Source: Elusimicrobiota bacterium (lineage in GTDB: Bacteria; Elusimicrobiota; Elusimicrobia; Elusimicrobiales; Elusimicrobiaceae). From it: 12,254 nt of DNA. The stretch is taken from assembly GCA_023393825.1 (NCBI GenBank), contig JAEXBW010000106.1, forward strand, positions 1 through 12,254. Direction: 5' to 3'. Position numbers and translations under genes: made by a program. The notes beneath the pieces are model-generated. The model made no database searches and had not been told where the DNA came from. It saw only the letters and a program-made list of their open reading frames with translations. This document shows positions 6,601 to 12,254 of the stretch, piece by piece. Each line of letters opens with the position of its first letter. Positions within the stretch are counted from its first letter, which is position 1.

Positions 6601-6771
6601 AAGGCTGAAGGAGGCGTCTTAGGCGGGTGCTGTGATAGTCGGCAGATGTGCCACTGCATGGCATTAAGCCCCCTTAAGTAAGTTGACCCGTCAGCACTTA
6701 AAGGAATAGACTAAATGACCGAAGCGTCACTAACTAACTAAACCCCCGAATACAAAAACGGGGGTTTTTTT
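6601..6771 (+). ncRNA. Independent structured small RNA of about 171 nt, family unassigned
   Basis: The transcript is bounded by a good promoter (6567-6594) and an intrinsic terminator (6740-6771), and no reading frame longer than a few codons exists inside. Supported pairings: GGCGGGT (6622-6628) with ACCCGTC (6686-6692) as a 7-bp closing helix; inside it TGCCA-CTGCA-TGGCA or the competing GGCA-GATG-TGCC; and TTAAG-CCCC-CTTAA (6664-6677), which displays a C-rich loop. The following gene is convergent, so this is not a leader. Its size fits 6S RNA, but I could not reproduce the 6S secondary structure. The signature motifs of SRP RNA, RNase P RNA and tmRNA are absent. A trans-acting regulator using its CCCC loop on G-rich ribosome binding sites is conjecture. 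Confidence 0.65.
6740..6771 (+). terminator. Rho-independent terminator of the small RNA
   Basis: CCCCCG (6743-6748) pairs with CGGGGG (6759-6764), with the flanking AA/TT extending the stem, a 10-base A-rich loop and seven T residues (6765-6771). Confidence 0.9.
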
Positions 6772-6889
6772 ATGGCTGGTTTTTAAATTATTTCTATGGT
6801 TTGATATCGTTGCCGTACGACGTAGAGGAAATTTATATACGGCACGCGTGGATTTTCAGATTTTCGCTTTTTATCAAATGCCTTTATGC

Positions 6890-6990
6890 AAGTAGTTTGC
6901 GATGATTTTTAATTTTCACTTTATTGCAAGGTATATCCAGAGCGGCTGGAAGCCCGCATATCCGAGTGCGGCGGCGCACCCCCGTTGGCA
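6890..6990. repeat. Intergenic repeat, unit 4 (diverged copy)
   Basis: A distant relative of the rpe-rpsP repeats. GGTATAT (6930-6936) pairs with ATATCC (6958-6963), the counterpart of GGTATAC/GTATCC in units 2 and 3. The last pair has changed from C-G to T-A, which is a compensatory exchange. An inner stem GCGGCT (6942-6947) with AGCCCGC (6951-6957, one bulged C) replaces GCCC/GGGC. The second hairpin, GTGCG-GCGG-CGCAC plus CCCCC (6966-6983), matches the one of unit 1 (2617-2634). The rest of 6772-6889 holds nothing I can identify. Confidence 0.65.
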
Positions 6991-6997
6991 ATAAAAA

Positions 6998-7022
6998 AAT
7001 TAAAAAGGGCGCAAAAGACGCC
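6998..7022 (-). terminator. Possible terminator of the TPR gene
   Basis: On the - strand GGCGT and GCGCC (complement of 7008-7022) form a short 5-bp stem, one pair being a G-U wobble, with a 5-base loop. It is followed by CTTTTTAATTTTTTT. The stem is short, so efficiency is uncertain. Confidence 0.5.
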
Positions 7023-7042
7023 GCAAACCTATCGGAAAGATA

Positions 7043-8137
7043 TTAAGTATAGCTCTCAAGATAGGTAAACAGACCCTCTTGCTTAGCCCTGCCCAACGCC
7101 GCATCATAAACCTTAACCGCTCCAGTGGCATCGCCAAGCGCATACATCAGCTGCGCAAGAGCAAATTCCGTCAAAAGCTGCCCGCGAATCTCGTCGGAAG
7201 AAGCAAAAAGTTTTTTGGCTTCTTTCAACTCCGCCAAAGCTTCTTTAAGTTTATTTTTGCGCTTTAACACATCAGCCTTACCCCACTTAACAAAACCAAG
7301 ATCCACCGTGTCGTTAATACTGCTGTAAAGCATATCGGCGCGAACATAGCGCTTTAAAGCCTCGTCGTATTTGCCAAGCTGGCGCAGTCCGTTGGCCATA
7401 CCGCAATTGGTATAAGCCTTACCGAAAATATCCTGCGTATTATTAAAAATCTTCTCGGCCTTTTTATAATTATCAACACAGGCTTTTATATCGCCCGCAA
7501 TTCTGCTGATGCCCGCCAAACCGCAATAACCGTACGCAAGAGAGATTTTATCCCCCGCGCGGCGCGCTAACTGCACGGAAAGATTAAAATGCGCTATACC
7601 CTGTTTAAACTGCCCTTTAAGACGGCATATACCGCCCAAAGCCCAATGGATAAACCCTTGGCCCGCGGTATCTTTTTGCGCCTTATAATAGGCCATAACC
7701 TGCAAAAGCAGTTTTTCCGCCTCGTCAAGTTTGCCGTACGCGCGCAAAGCCATACCCATTTCCTGCACGGAGAGCATTTTGAAATCTTCCAAATCGGGAT
7801 ATTTTTGCGCTTCCTTTAAAGCCTTTTGGGCCACGTTATACGCAGTTTTGGCATCGCCCAAAGTTCTGTAGCATTTGGCAAGGGCCAAAAGCATATCGGC
7901 CTTTTCGGCCGCGCGGGCGGAAGGGTCTTCCTCCGACGTGGGCTTTTGCGCGTCAAAAAATTTAATAGCCTTTAAATAAAGTTCTATTGCCTGCTCAAAA
8001 TGGCCCAACATACGGCGGGCTTCCGCCTGAATAAAAAATACCTGCGCTTCCTTGCCTTTATAGGCGGCAAGGGCTGCCAGCACGTCTGCGGGTTTATTAT
8101 CGTCTAAAAGTTGCTCGTATTTGCTTAAATCTTGCAT
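7043..8137 (-). CDS. Tetratricopeptide-repeat protein with 40-residue units
   Basis: A 364-residue protein made almost wholly of helix-turn-helix TPR units, with no signal peptide or membrane segment, so probably cytoplasmic. About eight units can be counted by the glycine or basic residue in the A-B turn: near 45 (LGHFEQA), 94 (LGDAKTA), 135 (YGKLDEA), 175 (KGQFKQG), 215 (AGDIKAC), 255 (LGKYDEA), 295 (KNKLKEA) and 335 (LGDATGA). The spacing is exactly 40 from about 95 onwards, longer than the usual 34 and like that of peptide-binding scaffold TPRs. The frame is open upstream to 8332, but ATG 8137 is chosen because GGAGGG lies 7 bases before it and the upstream part is not TPR-like and overlaps the divergent gene. 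The partner is unknown. It is divergent from the MmeI-like gene. Confidence 0.88.
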   Translation of the reverse strand: MQDLSKYEQLLDDNKPADVLAALAAYKGKEAQVFFIQAEARRMLGHFEQAIELYLKAIKFFDAQKPTSEEDPSARAAEKADMLLALAKCYRTLGDAKTAYNVAQKALKEAQKYPDLEDFKMLSVQEMGMALRAYGKLDEAEKLLLQVMAYYKAQKDTAGQGFIHWALGGICRLKGQFKQGIAHFNLSVQLARRAGDKISLAYGYCGLAGISRIAGDIKACVDNYKKAEKIFNNTQDIFGKAYTNCGMANGLRQLGKYDEALKRYVRADMLYSSINDTVDLGFVKWGKADVLKRKNKLKEALAELKEAKKLFASSDEIRGQLLTEFALAQLMYALGDATGAVKVYDAALGRAKQEGLFTYLESYT

Positions 8138-8171
8138 ATAAAACCCTCCGTTAGGGTATGTTTTTAATATT

Positions 8172-8200
8172 ATATTATTTTTGACGTTGCTTATTGGCAA
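8172..8200 (-). promoter_or_regulatory. Promoter of the TPR gene
   Basis: On the - strand, TTGCCA (complement of 8195-8200), 17 bases, then TAATAT (complement of 8172-8177). Transcription would start about 28 bases before the ATG at 8137, leaving room for the GGAGGG ribosome binding site. Confidence 0.6.
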
Positions 8201-8239
8201 ATACCATAAAGACAGAAAGCCTTTTTGATAAAATTGATA

Positions 8240-8263
8240 TATAATATAAAAAACCTTTCGGAG
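8240..8263 (+). promoter_or_regulatory. -10 element and ribosome binding site of the MmeI-like gene
   Basis: A perfect TATAAT (8240-8245) stands 26 bases before the ATG, and CGGAG (8259-8263) sits 8 bases before it. No acceptable -35 hexamer is found 16-18 bases upstream, so this promoter may be weak or activator-dependent. An alternative, TTGACG (8181-8186) with CATAAA (8205-8210), is also weak. Confidence 0.45.
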
Positions 8264-8271
8264 CTTATCAA

Positions 8272-11019
8272 ATGGCCCTTTCTTGGAACGAGATAAAACA
8301 ACGCGCAATTCAGTTTTCGCAAGACTTTGCAAACGTTACAAACGAAAACGCGGAAAAACAAACTTTTTACAATGAGTTTTTTAATGTTTTCGGCATATCC
8401 CGCCGCAGGGTGGCCTCTTTTGAAGAGCCTGTAAAACTGCTGGGCGAAAGGCGCGGCTTTATAGACTTATTTTGGAAAGGCGTATTGCTTGTGGAGCATA
8501 AATCTTTAGGTAAAGATTTAGCGGCGGCAAAAACCCAAGCTATTGAATACTTCCCCGGGCTTAAAGAAGAAGAACTGCCAAAGTATATATTGGTTTCGGA
8601 CTTCCGCCACTTTGAACTTTTTGATTTAGAAGCCGACAATGTTTTTAAATTTACTTTAGAAGACCTGCCCAAACACATAGAACTTTTTGGTTTTATAGCG
8701 GGCTACGAACGAAAAGAGTATAAAGATTTTGAACAGGCCAATATAGAAGCTTCCGAACTTATGGGCCGCCTTTACGACGAGCTTAAAACAGGCGGCTATC
8801 CCGCGCACGATTTAGAATTATTTTTAGTCCGCTTGCTTTTTTGTCTGTTTGCGGACGATACAGGCATTTTTGAGCGCGGCATATTGCGCCAATATGTAGA
8901 AACAAACACCAAGCAAGACGGCACGGACTTGGGCGATAAGCTTACTTTACTATTTCAAGTTTTAAATACTCCCAAAAACAGACGCTCCGCTAATTTAGAC
9001 GAGCAACTTGCCGCGTTTGAATATATAAACGGGGATTTGTTTGCCAAAACCACATATATACCTTCCTTCAACTCCAAAATGCGGGATTTGTTTCTTAAAG
9101 CGTGCGCTTTTGAGTGGAGCAAAATTTCGCCAGCTATATTCGGCTCGCTTTTCCAGTATGTTGCTGATAAAGACAAACGCAGAAGCTTTGGCGAACATTA
9201 CACTACGGAAAAGAATATATTAAAAACAATTTCCCCCCTGTTTTTAGAGGGCCTTTGGGAAGAGTTTGAAAAAGTAAAAGGCAACACTCATCGCCTGCAG
9301 GAATTCCACACAAAAATATCAAAATTAAAATTTTTAGACCCCGCCTGCGGCTGCGGCAACTTTTTGGTTATAACATACCGCGAGATAAGAAAGCTTGAAA
9401 TTGCCATATTAAAATCCCTCTACAGGGACGGACAACTGCATTTGGATATTTCTGCAATGTCTAAGGTGGATGTGGACAATTTTTACGGTATAGAAATTAA
9501 CGAGTTCCCCGCAAAAATAGCGGAAGTTGCCCTTTGGCTTATGGATCACCAAATGAATATGGAACTTGGCACCGCCTTTGGGCAATACTTTGCCCGTATT
9601 CCGCTTAAAAAGACGGCAAAAATTGTAAACGGAAACGCTTTAAGACTGGATTGGAAGGAAGTCGTCCCCCCTTCGGAACTTTCTTATATTTTTGGCAACC
9701 CGCCGTTTGTAGGGAAACCATTTAGAAACACTGAACAAAATGAAGATATGGATATGGCTCTTTCGGCTATTAAAGCCTATGGATTATTAGACTATGTGGC
9801 TTCTTGGTACATAAAAGCAGCACAATATATACAAAATACAAAAATAGAATGTGCTTTTGTATCCACAAACAGTATTGCCCAAGGGGAACAGGTTGCTGTT
9901 TTGTGGAATGAGCTTTTTAACAAATACGGTATAAAAATAAACTTTGCGCACCGCACTTTTGCTTGGGATAGCGAGGCAGGCGGGAAAGCCCATGTACACG
10001 TTGTAATTATAGGGTTTGCAACATTTGACAAAACAGTGAAATATTTATTTGAGTATCAAGACATAAATGGCAACACTCACAAACTTACAACAAAAAACAT
10101 TAACCCATATTTAACCTCTGGAGAAAATACTATTGTCAATGCAAGGACAACTCCTATAGGTAGTATCCCTGCAATGCATTTTGGAAGCATGCCAAGAGAT
10201 GGGGGACACCTAATACTCTCACTAAAAGAAAAAGATGAAATGATCTATTCTGATGCAATCACGCAGAAGTGGATTCATACATATATTGGTGCTGAAGAAT
10301 TTATAAACAATAAAAAACGTTGGTGTCTATGGCTAGTTGGCGCAAATCCTTCTGAGATAAAGCAATCAACCTTAATAATGAAGAGGATTTCTCTGGTAAA
10401 AGAATTTAGATTGGCAAGTAAAGCGGACTCTACAAGAAAATTTGCAGAAGTACCAACTCTATTCTGTCAAATAGCACAACCAAAAGCTAATTATATACTT
10501 ATCCCCGCAACATCTTCGGAGCGTAGAAAATATATACCTATGGGATTCTGTTCAAAAGATGATATAGTTGCCAATAGTTGTTTTGCAGTTCCCAACGCCA
10601 CAATATACCACTTTGGCGTGCTAACGTCGGAAATGCACATGGTATGGACAAAATATGTATGCGGCAGATTAAAATCTGACTACAGATACTCAAAAGATAT
10701 TGTTTACAACAACTTCCCTTGGCCAAAAGACGTACCAGAAGCCAAAACAAAAAAGGTGGAAGAAAAGGCCCAAGCCGTGCTTGATGCCCGCGCAAGCTTT
10801 CCACAATGTTCCTTGGCGGACCTTTACGACCCTATCACCATGCCCCCCGCCCTTGTAAAAGCCCACCAAGAGCTTGATAAAGCTGTAGACGCCTGCTATG
10901 GCAAAACCTTTGCCACAGAGCGCGAACGTATAGAATTTTTGTTTAACCTGTACGCACAATATACCGCCCCGCTTATAGCGGCCGCCAAAGCTAAAAAAAG
11001 CAAAAAATCCGCAAAATAG
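8272..11019 (+). CDS. MmeI-type (type IIL) bifunctional restriction-modification enzyme
   Basis: A 915-residue single-chain restriction enzyme and methyltransferase, close in length and in its opening MALSWNEI to MmeI (919 residues, recalled from memory). An N-terminal PD-(D/E)XK nuclease has D65, then nine residues, E75 and K77 (IDLFWKGVLLVEHK), the same spacing as in MmeI. A helical linker (about 150-340) leads to a gamma-class N6-adenine methyltransferase: motif I LDPACGCGNFL (355-365), an acidic motif II in YGIEIN (405-410), and motif IV GNPPFVG (475-481). The target recognition domain covers about 600-820, followed by a helical C-terminus with a Lys-rich tail (906-915). Enzymes of this class cut about 20 bases from an asymmetric site and protect the host by methylating one strand, so no partner gene is needed, and none is present. 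All catalytic residues are intact. The recognition site cannot be derived here. Confidence 0.95.
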   Translation: MALSWNEIKQRAIQFSQDFANVTNENAEKQTFYNEFFNVFGISRRRVASFEEPVKLLGERRGFIDLFWKGVLLVEHKSLGKDLAAAKTQAIEYFPGLKEEELPKYILVSDFRHFELFDLEADNVFKFTLEDLPKHIELFGFIAGYERKEYKDFEQANIEASELMGRLYDELKTGGYPAHDLELFLVRLLFCLFADDTGIFERGILRQYVETNTKQDGTDLGDKLTLLFQVLNTPKNRRSANLDEQLAAFEYINGDLFAKTTYIPSFNSKMRDLFLKACAFEWSKISPAIFGSLFQYVADKDKRRSFGEHYTTEKNILKTISPLFLEGLWEEFEKVKGNTHRLQEFHTKISKLKFLDPACGCGNFLVITYREIRKLEIAILKSLYRDGQLHLDISAMSKVDVDNFYGIEINEFPAKIAEVALWLMDHQMNMELGTAFGQYFARIPLKKTAKIVNGNALRLDWKEVVPPSELSYIFGNPPFVGKPFRNTEQNEDMDMALSAIKAYGLLDYVASWYIKAAQYIQNTKIECAFVSTNSIAQGEQVAVLWNELFNKYGIKINFAHRTFAWDSEAGGKAHVHVVIIGFATFDKTVKYLFEYQDINGNTHKLTTKNINPYLTSGENTIVNARTTPIGSIPAMHFGSMPRDGGHLILSLKEKDEMIYSDAITQKWIHTYIGAEEFINNKKRWCLWLVGANPSEIKQSTLIMKRISLVKEFRLASKADSTRKFAEVPTLFCQIAQPKANYILIPATSSERRKYIPMGFCSKDDIVANSCFAVPNATIYHFGVLTSEMHMVWTKYVCGRLKSDYRYSKDIVYNNFPWPKDVPEAKTKKVEEKAQAVLDARASFPQCSLADLYDPITMPPALVKAHQELDKAVDACYGKTFATERERIEFLFNLYAQYTAPLIAAAKAKKSKKSAK

Positions 11020-11536
11020 TTTATAACCTTTTACAACTATACAAATATCAAGGTATTGCTTGCCATTTAACCATTTCCCAACACAGATTGCGGCGGGCAT
11101 AAAGCCATGGAAAGCTATCCCAAACCCCGCCCCGCAAGGCTTACCAAAACCCACATAAATTATCAAATATTCTTAGTGCCATCTGGCATATATAACTATA
11201 CGGCACAATATAAACCCTGCAAATAATTATGGAGAAACAAGCACACAATGGAACATAGCACAGCAAGAGAAAGGCCGTATATTCTTTATGGCCTGCCATA
11301 AGCTTTAGGCACTATTGAACCCACATTCGGCAAGGCTTATCCACGCCCTCGCAGTATTAGGAAGCAGCCGCAAGCCGCAGGAAAAAGTATATAAAAGGCT
11401 ATAAAGCCCTATGCGCTTCTTTGCCAAAATATGTGTCCTGGCGGGTAAGAAAGATCAAAAAAACAATATTTGTGACATCATTCCCTGCCTATCACGGGAC
11501 TATGCCTTCCTAAATATCCAAAAGCACAATAAATTG
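11020..11536. other. Gene-free stretch after the restriction-modification gene
   Basis: I see no convincing gene in about 500 bases. The longest + frames are 39-40 codons (11107-11226 and 11411-11533), without good ribosome binding sites or recognisable products. One clear hairpin exists: AGGCCGTA (11272-11279) with TATGGCCT (11287-11294), an 8-bp stem with one G-U pair and a 7-base loop. No terminator for the preceding gene was found. It could hold an RNA gene or decayed coding sequence; neither is shown. Confidence 0.5.
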
Positions 11537-11965
11537 TTGGAATAATTTTTAAACCAGTATTTTTAATAAAAATAAAATATGCCCCCCACCTTATGAATAG
11601 GGGTGTTCTGTAGGGACCTTATAGAAAATTGAAATATCTTTATTTACACATATTGGAACAAAAATTATTCCAACAAAAACATAGCCTATAACCAAAATAT
11701 TATTCAGAACGTAAAAATTTAAACACCGCGCAAAAATTAGCTAAAATTTGCATAACAAACATATTTTATTTTTATTGGTATAATTTTTATTCCAACATAA
11801 AGTTATAACTTACAAAAGAGATGTGTTAAAAATGCAAAATTATCTATTTTGTTGGAAGAAAAATTATACCAACATTGCTATTTTTAAAGAAAAATGCAAT
11901 TTTATAGGCGTTTTTTACCCTTTTTGCATAGCCATATGATTTATTGGATTAGTTTTTATTCCAAC
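11537..11965. repeat. Cluster of five 21-bp palindromes TTGG-N13-CCAA
   Basis: Five related dyad elements lie in an AT-rich, gene-free region: 11538-11558 (last base G instead of A), 11653-11673, 11775-11795, 11852-11872 and 11944-11964. The consensus approaches a perfect palindrome, with half-site TTGGAATAA, three central A/T bases, then TTATTCCAA. Four of the five have an extra C after CCAA or G before TTGG; the fourth has both. Centre-to-centre distances are 115, 122, 77 and 92 bases, so they are not in regular helical phase. The third element and the reverse complement of the fourth are nearly identical (one difference over 22 bases). Elements three and four each contain TATAAT. The form suits binding sites for a dimeric protein, but no candidate regulator gene is in the window. 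Confidence 0.75.
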
Positions 11966-12254
11966 ACTTATTATAATATTGCAAATATTTGTTTGCAGCG
12001 AACTTTAAATAATGCCTCCCATTTGGGCAGGAATATAAAGATATTGTGGGAAAGGTTCCATATCCTCCCCTAATAAGGGCCGGCCTTATGCTCCTTTCCC
12101 CTAATAAAACCTAAGATTCGGGCAATTTATAACATAAAAAAACCCAAATTCTTGCTTTCTTCCCAGAGGATTTACCTTTACAGGATTCTAGCCTCGACCC
12201 CACCATCACAATGGCATAATTTACGGAAAATAATTCGGTTTAGATATACTATAC
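11966..12254. other. Gene-free window end with a short direct repeat
   Basis: No gene is recognised up to the end of the window. TCCCCTAATAA occurs twice (12066-12076 and 12097-12107), 31 bases apart, about three helical turns. Between the copies lies a near-palindrome around GGCCGGCC (12078-12085). It may be the upstream control region of a gene starting beyond the window. Confidence 0.4.

Noticed and set aside
6648..6656. GCCACTG in the small RNA, as in cobalamin riboswitches
   Set aside because: The other conserved parts of that riboswitch (GGTG/AA core, CCAGGAGACCTGCC box) are missing, and the RNA has no downstream gene to control.
6659..6682. Tiny frame MALSPLK inside the small RNA, considered as a tmRNA-like tag
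   Set aside because: It has seven codons, no ribosome binding site, no Ala-Ala ending and no tRNA-like ends.
10690..11166. A 158-codon - strand frame overlapping the end of the MmeI-like gene
   Set aside because: It is mostly antisense to a well-supported coding region, and its composition (Gly/Phe/Cys-rich) is typical of a shadow frame.
11107..11226. A 39-codon frame in the gap after the restriction-modification gene
   Set aside because: It has no clear ribosome binding site and no recognisable product; lengths of this order are expected by chance.
11337..11345. DnaA-box-like TTATCCACG, considered as evidence for a replication origin
   Set aside because: It is a single near-match; other candidates in the region have two or more mismatches and no dnaA/dnaN gene is near.
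11832..11939. A 35-codon frame starting MQNYLF between palindromes 3 and 5
   Set aside because: It runs through palindrome 4, its AAAAGAG is too far upstream for a good ribosome binding site, and its AT-driven composition is not gene-like.
11537..11965. The palindrome cluster considered as a CRISPR array or integron attC array
   Set aside because: Repeats are short and divergent, spacing varies from 54 to about 100 bases, orientation is mixed, and no cas or integrase gene is visible. The GTTRRRY/RYYYAAC core of attC does not fit.

Overview
The window looks like chromosomal DNA of a diderm bacterium of moderate GC (low 40s % by hand counts). The type IV prepilin, the compact housekeeping operons and the codon style would fit a host-associated Elusimicrobium-like organism. 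That assignment is inference from general similarity; no rRNA or other taxonomic marker is present.

Left part (1-4710): two housekeeping operons on the + strand. The first is fmt (5' end cut off by the window), a membrane-anchored PASTA protein, and rpe, which overlap by 8 and 4 bases. It ends in a 440-bp spacer filled by three head-to-tail copies of a structured intergenic repeat. The last copy runs into the ribosome binding site of rpsP. The second operon is rpsP-khpA-trmD-rplS, closed by a strong hairpin terminator. It lacks rimM, which in many bacteria sits between khpA/rpsP and trmD.

Middle part (4711-7045): a type IV pilin-like gene (- strand) and a Gfo/Idh/MocA oxidoreductase (+ strand) diverge from a short AT-rich spacer. 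After the oxidoreductase terminator comes a 171-nt stand-alone RNA gene with its own promoter and terminator and no recognised family, then a fourth, diverged copy of the structured repeat.

Right part (7043-12254): a 40-residue-period TPR protein (- strand) diverges from a 915-residue MmeI-type (type IIL) restriction-modification enzyme. This single polypeptide carries a PD-(D/E)XK nuclease, an N6-adenine methyltransferase and a target recognition domain. The target recognition part is clearly poorer in GC than the C-terminal end of the same gene, which suggests module exchange. Beyond it lie 1.2 kb with no convincing gene. This stretch contains five copies of a 21-bp palindrome (TTGG-N13-CCAA) spread over about 430 bp, the most unusual structure in the window. 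It may be an operator array, a partition or replication site, or a mobile-element relic; the sequence alone does not decide.
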